Part shown: one piece after another, positions 1 to 8,205 of the stretch
Layout of the letters: the number at the start of each line of letters is the position of its first letter
How positions within the stretch are numbered: the first letter of the stretch is position 1
From: JAIRLS01 sp031551455
GTDB lineage: Bacteria; Bacteroidota; Bacteroidia; Bacteroidales; UBA4181
Reading direction: 5' to 3'
NCBI GenBank assembly: GCA_031551455.1
Contig: JAVBNP010000048.1
Coordinates: 1 to 36,301 of the forward strand
DNA length: 36,301 nt
Made by a program: the position numbers and the translations under genes
Notes under the pieces: model-generated
What the model saw: the letters and a program-made list of their open reading frames with translations, nothing else
What the model was told of the DNA's origin: nothing
Databases searched by the model: none

Positions 1-285
1 CGAGACGAAGCTCGTTTATTTATTGATCCTGATTCTGATGATGAAGGCTTGATAAATAGTAGACGTATGATCAGTTTTGGAGATCATGCTTTTTTAGATT
101 TAGCTATAGTTCCAGGAGCAACAGGACATATCTGTAATTTCCCCGATTTCGCAAAACAATGGCAGACTTCGGGGGGAATCACTGTTTTTTATAAAGGATT
201 TGTTTATCCAAATTGCGAAGAATTTGGATGTCGCCATATATGTTATAGTATGATATTAACCGATTTAGAAATTAAACAACAATGA
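1..285 (+). CDS. Small Cys-containing lipoprotein-like protein, 5' truncated by window edge
   Basis: The frame is open from base 1 and ends at TGA 283-285, so only the C-terminal 94 codons are visible. The last ~50 residues are nearly the same as those of the intact lipoprotein at 514-990: a shared HICNFPDFAKQW block, a GGITV.YKG block, and a YPNC..FGCR..CY cysteine cluster. The part before HICNFPD resembles the other copy only in RLFID and otherwise differs in sequence and length. The stop overlaps the ATG of the next frame (ATGA, 282-285), exactly as in the downstream pair, so this is the first half of a duplicated two-gene module. I do not recognise a family for it. A TTG at 49 is unlikely to be the start because the similarity begins before it. 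Confidence 0.7.
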   Translation, partial: RDEARLFIDPDSDDEGLINSRRMISFGDHAFLDLAIVPGATGHICNFPDFAKQWQTSGGITVFYKGFVYPNCEEFGCRHICYSMILTDLEIKQQ

Positions 286-464
286 AAACACTTTTTATTA
301 CTGTTGGCATATTACTCCTAACAGGCAACCTATATGGACAGGATTATTATATGTATGTTGACGGGAAGAAGCATCGCTATAAAATATCCGCTGAACTATA
401 TCCGCGTTTTACATTAAATATCAGACAATTTACAATTGCTTCTTTGGTGAGATTGCTTTGTTAA
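282..464 (+). pseudogene. Truncated copy of the T9SS subtilase gene (N-terminal remnant)
   Basis: The 60-codon frame begins with MKTLFITVGILLLTGNLYGQ followed by DYYMYVDGK, which is almost identical to the signal peptide and first ~35 codons of the subtilase at 987. Nucleotide similarity stops near 387. The rest (SAELYPRFTLNI...) matches nothing in the intact gene, and the frame closes at TAA 462-464. No propeptide, catalytic domain or sorting domain follows. It is most simply the remnant of a duplicated protease gene that lost its body by deletion or recombination. A functional short secreted peptide cannot be excluded, since the signal peptide itself is intact. Confidence 0.7.
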
Positions 465-485
465 ATTACCATTTTCCCAAAAAAG

Positions 486-493
486 TATAATTG
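486..493 (+). promoter_or_regulatory. Candidate promoter -7 box for the lipoprotein-subtilase pair
   Basis: TATAATTG differs from the Bacteroidota -7 consensus TAnnTTTG at one position and lies 20 nt before the lipoprotein ATG at 514. A TTTG at 457-460 is a little too distant for an ideal -33 box. It would allow the intact module to be transcribed independently of the truncated copy. Confidence 0.35.
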
Positions 494-513
494 AACATTT
501 AAATTTAGCTAAT

Positions 514-990
514 ATGCAAACAAATAATTTTAAAATCATAGCCTTTGTGCTGTTGTTGATAACAGGATGTTTTTCTTCCTGCTCGGAAAAAAAAGATGAA
601 CCAAGCGGCAATGTTCCATATAAGCCTTGCCCTTGTGGAAACGACAATAAACCTTTAGTTACAATTCGAGGCGATATTCGTTTATTTATTGATTCGGTTA
701 CGAAAGATGATGTAATTACGTTTTCCGAACGTCTGATCTATATTAGTAATGATGATTATGCTGGTATAGTGCTAAATAGTGACAACCCCAATTTATTTAA
801 GTTAGGAAGCGTCAATGGAGGGACCGAGTTTCACATATGTAATTTCCCCGATTTTGCAAAACAATGGCATACTCCGGGGGGAATCACTGTTTCTTATAAA
901 GGGTTGGTTTATCCGAATTGCGGAAAATTTGGATGTCGCGATTTATGCTATAATTTAATATTGACCAATTTAGAAATTACACCACAATGA
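514..990 (+). CDS. Small secreted lipoprotein with conserved cysteines, coupled to the subtilase
   Basis: This 158-aa protein has a lipoprotein signal: basic/polar start, hydrophobic core FVLLLITG, then Cys (lipobox I-T-G-C, Cys19). A second CSEKKDE follows; acidic residues after the lipidated Cys are typical of surface-exposed Bacteroidota lipoproteins. The mature part carries PCPCG near residue 40 and a C-terminal cluster (HICNFPD, then YPNC..FGCR.LC). The stop codon overlaps the subtilase ATG by 4 nt (987-990), suggesting translational coupling. A second copy of the C-terminal half lies at 1-285, also coupled to a protease start. No known family is recognised. An inhibitor, chaperone or substrate of the neighbouring protease is a possibility drawn only from the pairing. 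Confidence 0.85.
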   Translation: MQTNNFKIIAFVLLLITGCFSSCSEKKDEPSGNVPYKPCPCGNDNKPLVTIRGDIRLFIDSVTKDDVITFSERLIYISNDDYAGIVLNSDNPNLFKLGSVNGGTEFHICNFPDFAKQWHTPGGITVSYKGLVYPNCGKFGCRDLCYNLILTNLEITPQ

Positions 991-3245
991 AAACACTTTT
1001 GATTACCATTGGCATATTACTTCTAACAGGCAACCTATATGGACAGGATTATTATATGTATGTTGACGGGAAGAGACGTTACTATAAAGTTTCTCCCAAC
1101 AAAATGTTAGTACAGTATTTTGATGGCATTATTGATTCTGCCAAAATCAGTAATTCTTTTCAAAAAATGTCTGTAAAAACAAGGAAAACAAAAGCGTACA
1201 TGAATGAATTTATGCTTGTTGAAACGGAAGGTGCTCCTAAAGAGCAAGTTGTCAATTTGGCAGCGAAATGGAATGATTTGGAAAAAGATGCTTATATATC
1301 CCCAATCTTAACGGGAGAAGATGGCACTGAATTTAGCTTCGTTCCCAATCAAATACTTGTTCGAATAAAAGAGACAAAGGATTATTCTGTTTTATTGCAA
1401 AAACTTCAATCATATCATGTGAAAACAATAGAATTATGCGATTATAATCCCAAAACGTATTTGATAACTTTAAGTAACGTCAAGCAGAAAAGTTCAATGC
1501 AGATGGCCGGTGAATTATATGAATCCGGATTATTTGATAATGTTGAACCGCATGTGTTTCATTTTATAAAAAGACTTACCAATGACACACATTATCAACA
1601 ACAATGGGCGCTACATAACAATACGGCAGGAATTAAAGCGGAACAGGCGTGGATGATAACCACAGGTTCTCCAAACGTTCGAGTTGCAATCCTTGATACC
1701 GGCGTTGATTTGGATCATCCGGATTTGGCGGGCAATTTGTTGGAGGGATTCAATGCATCAACAGGTGCGTTAAATGGTGGCGTTGAGCTTGAAGAGAAAA
1801 AATATGAACATGGCACGGCTTGTGCGGGAATTGTTGCTGCCAAAGCAAATAATAATAAAGGTACAGCCGGTGTGGCATACAATTGTAAGATTCTACCTAT
1901 ATATGACGGAGGTGGTGTTGTCACGGCTAAAATTGTTGCCGCTATCAACTGGGCAAGGGAAAATGGCGCTGATGTAATTTCAATTTCGAACGGATATACG
2001 GAAACAACCGAGTTAAGCAACGCAATCCATACTGCGGCTACCGTCGGCAGGAATAATTTGGGTTGTGTTATCGTTGCCGGTTCGGGAAACGATGACATTT
2101 CAACAGTCATTTATCCGGCCAACCATCCTGATGTTATTTCCGTTGGTGCGATTAATCAAAACGGAAATCGTGCTGACGATTCCTTTGGGAATATCAAATT
2201 ATGGGGTTCCAATTACGGTGATAACTTGGATGTTGTAGCTCCCGGTGTTGGTATTTATACTCCCGGTATGCAAAAAATTCCTGCTAATTACAATACGGTC
2301 GATAACGGAACAGACGGTATTTATTTTTCCGGTTTTTACGGCACATCTGCTGCTTGTCCTCACGTTTCCGGCGTTGCCGCCTTAATCCTTTCCGTACGCT
2401 CCGATTTGCGACAAGAACAAGTACGTCGTGTCATCGAATCAACTTGTACCAAGTTGCCGGCATACGGTTTTTCAAACAAACCCAATCGTCTGAACGGTAC
2501 ATGGAATAACGAGGTTGGTTACGGATTGGTGAATGCATACGCGGCGATTTTGTCGGCGATACAGCCGACATATTTCACCGTCGAAAAAACGGCTCAAATG
2601 TCACCGTATGCCAATTCACAAAATATTGTCAGAGTGGAAAATTGCACTAATTGTCCGCCAAACGGCCTGTATTTCGAATTTCATGTTAAGACAAAAGACC
2701 CCAATAATTATTACGGATGGAGCTATGTGGGAGCAGCTTCTCAACCGAATATGAATGTATCATTACTCTTATCAGCCAATGAACCTTACGATAATTACTT
2801 ACGACGTGATAATAACTTGGAGGTTAGATGCCGACCTGTGGCTTTTGGTCGTTACGGCGGCTACGAAACTACCTTCCTTGTTCCCTGCCCCAATTGCAGG
2901 TTTGCTTACTCCGTGTACGATTCGATAAACGGTCCGTTCAGAAGTATTATATTTCCCAATCCCGTTTCAAACATCTTGAATGTCAAAATCGACCAAGAAG
3001 CATACCTGCAAGCTGAAGCAAATACTCCGACCGTTACCGACGGCAAAAGACTGTCGACCAAACCCGAAGATTTTGATATCCGCCTGTATGACGGACAAGG
3101 TAATCTATTGCGGCAAAGAAAGATAAAAGCAGCCGGTAAGGTAGAGTTTAGCGTAGCCAATTTGCCCAACGGTATCTATTACCTGCATATTTACGACGGG
3201 GTGAACGATAAACCGGAAATGCGACAGATTGTGGTGGAACACTGA
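987..3245 (+). CDS. Secreted subtilisin-like serine protease (S8) with T9SS type A sorting domain
   Basis: The 752-aa protein starts with a Sec signal peptide (MKTLLITIGILLLTGNLYGQ). An N-terminal pro-region includes VPNQILVRIKE near residue 120, a motif common in subtilase propeptides. The S8 domain follows, with the triad visible as Asp237 (AILDTGVDLDHPD), His275 (EHGTACAG) and Ser454 (GTSAACPHVSG), and oxyanion Asn368 (AGSGND). About 130 residues lie between the S8 domain and the C-terminus and include two Cys pairs (NCTNCP, CPNC). The final ~95 residues (FPNPVSN...LYDGQG...LPNGIYYLHI) match the Por/T9SS type A C-terminal sorting domain, so the enzyme should cross the outer membrane and be attached to the surface or released. 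The start is fixed by the ATGA overlap with the lipoprotein gene. Confidence 0.95.
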   Translation: MKTLLITIGILLLTGNLYGQDYYMYVDGKRRYYKVSPNKMLVQYFDGIIDSAKISNSFQKMSVKTRKTKAYMNEFMLVETEGAPKEQVVNLAAKWNDLEKDAYISPILTGEDGTEFSFVPNQILVRIKETKDYSVLLQKLQSYHVKTIELCDYNPKTYLITLSNVKQKSSMQMAGELYESGLFDNVEPHVFHFIKRLTNDTHYQQQWALHNNTAGIKAEQAWMITTGSPNVRVAILDTGVDLDHPDLAGNLLEGFNASTGALNGGVELEEKKYEHGTACAGIVAAKANNNKGTAGVAYNCKILPIYDGGGVVTAKIVAAINWARENGADVISISNGYTETTELSNAIHTAATVGRNNLGCVIVAGSGNDDISTVIYPANHPDVISVGAINQNGNRADDSFGNIKLWGSNYGDNLDVVAPGVGIYTPGMQKIPANYNTVDNGTDGIYFSGFYGTSAACPHVSGVAALILSVRSDLRQEQVRRVIESTCTKLPAYGFSNKPNRLNGTWNNEVGYGLVNAYAAILSAIQPTYFTVEKTAQMSPYANSQNIVRVENCTNCPPNGLYFEFHVKTKDPNNYYGWSYVGAASQPNMNVSLLLSANEPYDNYLRRDNNLEVRCRPVAFGRYGGYETTFLVPCPNCRFAYSVYDSINGPFRSIIFPNPVSNILNVKIDQEAYLQAEANTPTVTDGKRLSTKPEDFDIRLYDGQGNLLRQRKIKAAGKVEFSVANLPNGIYYLHIYDGVNDKPEMRQIVVEH

Positions 3246-3277
3246 TAAGGTAAAAGGTAAGAAATAAGAGGTAATAC

Positions 3278-3311
3278 CGAAAAGGGTCATCCGCAGGGGT
3301 GATCCTTTTCG
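3278..3311 (+). terminator. Hairpin terminator between convergent genes
   Basis: A 12-bp stem, CGAAAAGGGTCA / TGATCCTTTTCG with one G:U pair, closes a 10-nt loop and is followed by a weak T-rich run (TTTG). It lies between the end of the subtilase (3245, plus) and the end of the helicase gene (3367, minus), so it could serve both convergent transcripts. Confidence 0.55.
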
Positions 3312-3366
3312 TTTGTCGGTTATCCGTTATATGGAAATATCAAAAGGTGTTGCCTCGGCTTAATCT

Positions 3367-6300
3367 TTATTTTACTTCTTCCACTTTATTTAATGCCACA
3401 TACCAAAGGAATCCTTTCACGGACGAATGCCCCATGGCACGTAAATGATTCATGTAACGCAATACTTGTTTCCTATATTTTCCCGATTCCGTGTCGCCGA
3501 ATTTGTAGTCGATCACTTGTACCTCCGAGTCGTTGATAACAACCCTGTCGGGACGGGCAACGGTACCGTCGGGAAGCAGGATTTCCGCTTCCGTTTTTAC
3601 CAGTATGTCCGATGCAAACCATCCTCCGACCGTCGGATTTTGAAGTGCACGATGCACCATATCGGTTATGAGCGTTCGTTCCGTTTCGGACAATTTACCT
3701 TCCGTAATCAACGCATTCAAGCAACGTTCCAAATCGTCGACCGTAATAATGGAACGGAAAATGTCGTGCAGCAATCGACCTTTATCCATCCGAGCATCAT
3801 GCCCGCCGTCGGACGCAAAATAAGTTCCGTTGCGAATAATGTGCGGCACGTATTCCCACGTGCGGTGCGTTGTTTGATTGAAACAAGCGGCATCTTCGGT
3901 ATCGGTTGTTTCCCGTTTATTTTCGGGACCGGTCAAAACGCCCGACTCAAAACAAAGAGCATCGGGCTTCCGACAATCGTCGAGTCGGATGTATCGCCGT
4001 TCCGAATGCGATTCGTTTGTTTTTTCCTCCGGAAAATCCGGTATTGTTCGCGAATAAATACGCCAAACCAAATCTCCGACATCGGTAAATTCGTCCTTCT
4101 TAGGTTGCGGCGCATGAATAAACAAGGCTTTTCGCGCACGGGTGAACGCAACGTACAGCAAATTGAGATTGTCGATGTACGACAACATCTTTTCTTGAAG
4201 ATATTCTTTGACGAAAATCGTGTCGCGAAGCGCCGATTCGAATCGCAACGGCAGCAATTTCATGTCGTCAAACGGTTTTTCCGGCGGACGGCACCACAAT
4301 ATTTTCCCCGATTTGCAGATCGGCCAATCGCAAAAAGGAATGATGACGGCATCGAATTCCAATCCTTTTGATTTGTGAACGGTAATCAGTCGAACGGCAT
4401 CCCGACCGTCGGGTCCGGTAAGGTATTTCTTGTCTTTTTTGTCGTCCCACCACTCGAGAAACGAGCGGATATCGGTTGCTTCCCGACGCGTATATTGCAG
4501 CAAAATGTCTTGAAATGCCCGAACAAAAGCCGCTTGATCCGTATTGCGGTATAAATCGTATTGTTGTATCAATTTGTCGGACAGTTCGTATACGGGAAGA
4601 CTTCGCCACAGGCGCATCCGATCGTCGGATATTTCATCGGGAAATTCCGCATTCGACGCATCATCCTTCAAGTAAGTCAGGTACTCGTGCCGCAAATATG
4701 CGCGATTGATCCGATCGTCGGGATCAACAATGAATCGCATGGCCGCAACCAACCATTTTACGACGGGCGAATTGCCGATCAGCAATGATTCGTTCGACAG
4801 CACGTCATAACGATATTTCGAATCTGGATTTGCCAAACGATGGGCCAACAACATGTCGGCAATGGTTTGGGCTTCCTTGTTTTCCCGAACCAATACAGCA
4901 ATATCCGACAAAGCGTATCCCAAATCCTGCAATTGCTCAATGCGCCCGGGCAATTCTTTCAGCACCTTATCGCTCCATGTTTCGTCCGAGCCTTCTTCTT
5001 CGGGAACGATCGACAAACGTACATACCCTTTTTTCTCGGAGTTTTGTTCGGATACATGCTGGTAACAATCTTCATACGCTTCCGTCATTGATGCGGTCAG
5101 CGCATTTAAGTATTCGGCATCGGCTGTATCTTTCTCGTCGTCCGAAAAAGCCAAACACATTTGTCGCACGGCTTCGCGAAAAAAAGCATTGTTAAAGTCC
5201 ACGACTTCACGAGCGCTCCGCCAATTTTTATCCAGATTTTTTACTAAAACATACAATGAACCCAGGTCGTTTTCCACCTGTTCCGCAAGGATTTTCCAAT
5301 CGGTATTACGCCAACGGTATATGGATTGCTTCACGTCTCCCACGATCCAATCGGGATAACCCGAAGCCAAGCTGTCTGCAACGAGCGGTCGAAAATTTCC
5401 CCACTGAACGGCCGATGTATCTTGAAACTCGTCGATCATGAAATGGTTGTAGAAACTGCCCACCCGTTCGTAAATGAATGGAGCGTCGGCACCTGCGATA
5501 ATCGTTTTGAGAAATCCCGATGCTTCGGATAAAAGAAAAAGATTTTGATCGCGCGTATATTCGTTCAAATAGCGCATCAGATCGCACAATACGCCCAATA
5601 CGTTAATCTGCTTCAGAATCAATTCGGCCGTGGCTATTTCCCGTGCATGTTCCGCTTGAAACGTCACCGCTTCCCGCAGAATTTCTTCCAATCCGGCATG
5701 ATATACCTGCTCGATGTCGCCCTTTCGCAGCGAAGATTTGCCGTACCAGCCTTCGATGTTTTCCAACGCACGCAACACATAAGTATTCGGTGCGGAATTT
5801 TGACGATCGGCCAGTTTTTGAAAATATCCGCCGGGGCCTTTTCCTTTTTGAGCAAAATCATCGATCGCCAAATTATGTTCGGCCATAAGCAATAAGGCTT
5901 TTTGTCCCATCGCCCGCAAACGATCCGCATAATCGTTCGTCATTTGTTGCAATTTCGCCCGATACCGCTCCAAACTTTCTTTATCGGTGGTTTCTTCCAA
6001 CAATGCGGGATCGATGTTTTGCAGCTCTTCGCTGAAGATTTCGTTTCCGAGCCTCAACACGTCCGATTTAAAGTTCCACGACTTGCCTTCGTCAATTTTT
6101 CGTTCGGCCCAATCGACCAACCAATCTTTCAGAAATTCGTTTTTTTCGAGATCGTCCAACATCAAATCGGTCGACTCATCCAAAACCGAGCCTTGATCCA
6201 ATTCGACGTTATAACCGGCATATAATCCCATTTCGCGGGCAAAGGAGCGAATCACCTTCTGAAAAAAACTGTCGATGGTAACTACCGAAAAATGAGAGTA

Positions 6301-6648
6301 ATCATGCAATAAATGCGACAAAGCCCGTTCGGCCGCGGCGGGAACATCTGCCTCGGATATTCCCGTTTCCTCGGAAATTATTCGGATATAATGTTTGTCT
6401 TTTCGACAAGCCATACCATACAGATCGCGTATGATACGACTTTTCATTTCCTCGGTAGCCTTGTTGGTAAACGTCACGGCAAGAACGCGCCGATGATAAT
6501 CGGTATTTTTCAGCAACAGCTTGATATACTCTTTACTCAAGGTATACGTTTTGCCCGAACCGGCAGATGCCCGATATATGGTAAGTTTACCGATGGTCTC
6601 GAATTTTAACGCGTTGATTTTGCTTTCAAAAGGATCTATTTCGATTTG
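3367..6648 (-). CDS. AddA/RecB-type UvrD helicase with C-terminal PD-(D/E)XK nuclease; 5' end abnormal
   Basis: Superfamily 1A helicase-nuclease of double-strand break repair. Visible motifs: Walker A ASAGSGKT, Ia (AVTFTNKATEEMKSR), II (FMIDEFQDTS, about residue 370 counted from the TTG at 6540), III (VGDVKQSIYRWR), V (TVHKSKGLEFDAVI) and VI (LLYVAFTRARKALFI, ~800). A C-terminal nuclease motif RPDRVVI...VIDYKFG lies near 985-1015. The oddity is the start. The frame is open up to 6648, but between the TGA at 6649-6651 and 6540 there is no ATG, GTG or TTG. The first usable start (TTG 6540) would delete Walker A. An ATG at 6653-6655 lies in another frame, so the gene has either a frameshift, a rare start (ATA/ATC), or damage from the adjacent palindromic element. 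The AddB-like partner usual in this phylum is not next to it. Confidence 0.85.
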   Translation of the reverse strand, partial: QIEIDPFESKINALKFETIGKLTIYRASAGSGKTYTLSKEYIKLLLKNTDYHRRVLAVTFTNKATEEMKSRIIRDLYGMACRKDKHYIRIISEETGISEADVPAAAERALSHLLHDYSHFSVVTIDSFFQKVIRSFAREMGLYAGYNVELDQGSVLDESTDLMLDDLEKNEFLKDWLVDWAERKIDEGKSWNFKSDVLRLGNEIFSEELQNIDPALLEETTDKESLERYRAKLQQMTNDYADRLRAMGQKALLLMAEHNLAIDDFAQKGKGPGGYFQKLADRQNSAPNTYVLRALENIEGWYGKSSLRKGDIEQVYHAGLEEILREAVTFQAEHAREIATAELILKQINVLGVLCDLMRYLNEYTRDQNLFLLSEASGFLKTIIAGADAPFIYERVGSFYNHFMIDEFQDTSAVQWGNFRPLVADSLASGYPDWIVGDVKQSIYRWRNTDWKILAEQVENDLGSLYVLVKNLDKNWRSAREVVDFNNAFFREAVRQMCLAFSDDEKDTADAEYLNALTASMTEAYEDCYQHVSEQNSEKKGYVRLSIVPEEEGSDETWSDKVLKELPGRIEQLQDLGYALSDIAVLVRENKEAQTIADMLLAHRLANPDSKYRYDVLSNESLLIGNSPVVKWLVAAMRFIVDPDDRINRAYLRHEYLTYLKDDASNAEFPDEISDDRMRLWRSLPVYELSDKLIQQYDLYRNTDQAAFVRAFQDILLQYTRREATDIRSFLEWWDDKKDKKYLTGPDGRDAVRLITVHKSKGLEFDAVIIPFCDWPICKSGKILWCRPPEKPFDDMKLLPLRFESALRDTIFVKEYLQEKMLSYIDNLNLLYVAFTRARKALFIHAPQPKKDEFTDVGDLVWRIYSRTIPDFPEEKTNESHSERRYIRLDDCRKPDALCFESGVLTGPENKRETTDTEDAACFNQTTHRTWEYVPHIIRNGTYFASDGGHDARMDKGRLLHDIFRSIITVDDLERCLNALITEGKLSETERTLITDMVHRALQNPTVGGWFASDILVKTEAEILLPDGTVARPDRVVINDSEVQVIDYKFGDTESGKYRKQVLRYMNHLRAMGHSSVKGFLWYVALNKVEEVK

Positions 6649-6653
6649 TCACC

Positions 6654-6752
6654 ATGACGTAATGACCTATTAGGTTTTTAAAACTTGATAGGTCTTGTGC
6701 CGGACAAATCCTATCAGGTCTTTAAGACCTAATAGGATATGGTTTACGTCAT
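6654..6752. repeat. Nested palindromic element (two tandem hairpins inside an outer inverted repeat)
   Basis: Two hairpins lie side by side: 6664-6694 (GACCTATTAGGTTTT / AAAACTTGATAGGTC) and 6708-6738 (ATCCTATCAGGTCTT / AAGACCTAATAGGAT). The left arm of the first also pairs with the right arm of the second. Both are bracketed by ATGACGTA (6654-6661) and TACGTCAT (6745-6752). The cores belong to the same palindrome family as those at 14242, 15500 and 31339. The element sits between the flavoprotein gene and the helicase gene, directly at the abnormal 5' end of the latter. No ORF of its own is credible. Confidence 0.7.
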
Positions 6753-6836
6753 TGCAAACAACAATGAAACATTCCGATTGGTCATTAAACATGATCCGAT
6801 ACTTTTCTCGCAACGACGTTTATTTTTACAACCTTC

Positions 6837-7787
6837 TCAAAAAGCTATTTGCTTGATTCGCGACAACTCCGTTTCAAACTCCCGGATCATTCCCGTCATG
6901 ATATCGGCCACGGGACGAATACCGTCAATGGTCGCTGCAACTTGTCCGATTTCGAGTTCGCCTCGTTCCATGTCGCCTTCGAACATACCCGCTTTGGCGC
7001 GACCTTTTCCGAGAATCACCTTTAATTCTTCGGCATCGGCGCCGCGGGCTTCCGCTTCTTTGACAACGTCGAAAAACGGATTTTTCAACAAACGCACCGG
7101 AACCGTTTTTTTCATCATCAGCATGGTATCTCCTTCTTTGGCTTGCACCACGCGCTCCTTAAAATCGGAATGTGCCGACGATTCCGTCGAAGCGGCAAAT
7201 AACGATCCGGCCTGTACTCCTTCGGCGCCCAATGCCATGGCAGCCAACATCGCCCTGCCCGATCCGATACCTCCGGCGGCAATCAAGGGTAAATCGATTT
7301 CCCGACGAACATGAGGGATAAGTACCATGGTGGTTGTTTCTTCGCGTCCGTTGTGTCCTCCCGCTTCGAAACCTTCCGCAACAACAGCATCAACTCCGGC
7401 TTCGGCCGCCTTACGGGCAAATTTGGTGTTGGATACCACATGTGCCACCTTGATACCGCGCTCTTTGAGAAAAGATGTCCACGTTGCGGGATTACCGGCC
7501 GAGGTAAAAACAATCTTTACGCCCGAGGCGATAATGATGCTCATGATTTTGTCGATCTCGGGATACAGCAACGGTACATTTACTCCAAACGATTTATTCG
7601 TGGCCGCTTTGCATTTTTCGATGTGGTCGGTCAATACTTCCGGATGCATCGATCCGGCGCCGATTAATCCCAAACCGCCGGCATTGCTCACCGCCGAAGC
7701 CAGTCGCCACCCGCTGCACCAAACCATGCCCCCCGATATAACGGGATAACGTATATTGAATAATTGATTGATTCTGTTATCGTTCAT
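6837..7787 (-). CDS. FabK / nitronate monooxygenase family FMN flavoprotein
   Basis: The 316-aa protein has the TIM-barrel features of this family. An N-terminal YPVISGGMVW...AVSNAGGLGLIGAG segment binds the flavin phosphate region. VVAEGFEAGGHNG lies near residues 135-147, and a second phosphate loop, AAGGIGSGRAMLAAMALGAEGVQAGSLF, near 168-195. EAGGHNG followed by TTTMVLIP, and the ES.AH..FK segment, resemble enoyl-ACP reductase II (FabK) more than class I nitronate monooxygenases, but the two activities cannot be separated by eye. If FabK, it would reduce enoyl-ACP in fatty acid elongation using FMN and NAD(P)H. It has its own promoter-like box at 7809-7816, ~22 nt before the ATG, and stands alone rather than in a fab operon. 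Confidence 0.85.
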   Translation of the reverse strand: MNDNRINQLFNIRYPVISGGMVWCSGWRLASAVSNAGGLGLIGAGSMHPEVLTDHIEKCKAATNKSFGVNVPLLYPEIDKIMSIIIASGVKIVFTSAGNPATWTSFLKERGIKVAHVVSNTKFARKAAEAGVDAVVAEGFEAGGHNGREETTTMVLIPHVRREIDLPLIAAGGIGSGRAMLAAMALGAEGVQAGSLFAASTESSAHSDFKERVVQAKEGDTMLMMKKTVPVRLLKNPFFDVVKEAEARGADAEELKVILGKGRAKAGMFEGDMERGELEIGQVAATIDGIRPVADIMTGMIREFETELSRIKQIAF

Positions 7788-7808
7788 TTATTTTCGTTTT
7801 TATATTCG

Positions 7809-7816
7809 CAAAGATA
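7809..7816 (-). promoter_or_regulatory. Promoter -7 box for the FabK-like gene
   Basis: On the minus strand the bases read TATCTTTG, an exact match to the Bacteroidota TAnnTTTG box. It lies about 22 nt upstream of the ATG at 7787, implying a short 5' UTR. No convincing -33 TTG is seen. Confidence 0.55.
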
Positions 7817-7876
7817 GGTAATAAAGCGGTTGTATCGTCACGGCATCTATATCCGATCGACAGCGGTGTCTTTTAT

Positions 7877-7913
7877 AAAAAACAACGCGTGCCTCTACGT
7901 TAAAGCACGCGTT
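7877..7913 (-). terminator. Rho-independent terminator of the FIST operon
   Basis: Reading the minus strand after the 70-aa gene stop (7965), AACGCGTGC and GCACGCGTT form a perfect 9-bp GC-rich stem with a 12-nt loop, followed by GTTTTTT. A smaller hairpin (AACCGAAT / ATTCGGTT, 7932-7950) lies between it and the stop codon. Confidence 0.75.
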
Positions 7914-7964
7914 ATATTCAATCGTCAAATCAACCGAATATTATTCGGTTACATGTAAACAAGT

Positions 7965-8177
7965 TTATTTCATCTTATTCAAATCTACTTCGAATTCTTT
8001 CGCTATCTCTTTCAGTTTTTCCGTTAAAACGGAACTTTCGGCTTCCTCTCCGCTTAAAACGGACTTAACGTTCACTCCTTTCATCATGATCCGCATCTGA
8101 ACGTTTAATTCTTGAAAGGTATTTCCTTGCGATTTTTCTTTAATGATATATTCGAGAATTTGTTTTGTCGTGCTCAT
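7965..8177 (-). CDS. 70-aa helical protein downstream of the FIST genes, unknown function
   Basis: The ATG at 8175-8177 gives MSTTKQILEYIIKEKSQGNT...VDLNKMK. A TTG at 8199-8201 would add eight lysine-rich residues and is less likely. The gene starts 28 nt after the stop of the upstream FIST gene on the same strand and is followed by a good terminator, so it looks like the last gene of a three-gene operon. The sequence is charged, has no Cys, no signal peptide and no membrane segment, and appears largely alpha-helical. I do not recognise a family. A cytoplasmic partner of the FIST sensors is suggested only by position. Confidence 0.7.
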   Translation of the reverse strand: MSTTKQILEYIIKEKSQGNTFQELNVQMRIMMKGVNVKSVLSGEEAESSVLTEKLKEIAKEFEVDLNKMK

Positions 8178-8205
8178 AGCTTTTTCGTTTTTAATCTTCA
8201 AAACA

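Noticed and set aside
3445..4371. A 308-codon plus-strand frame opposite the helicase-nuclease gene
   Set aside because: It is the complement of a clearly conserved gene with helicase and nuclease motifs; the frame encodes Arg/Phe-rich sequence with no recognisable domain or signal.
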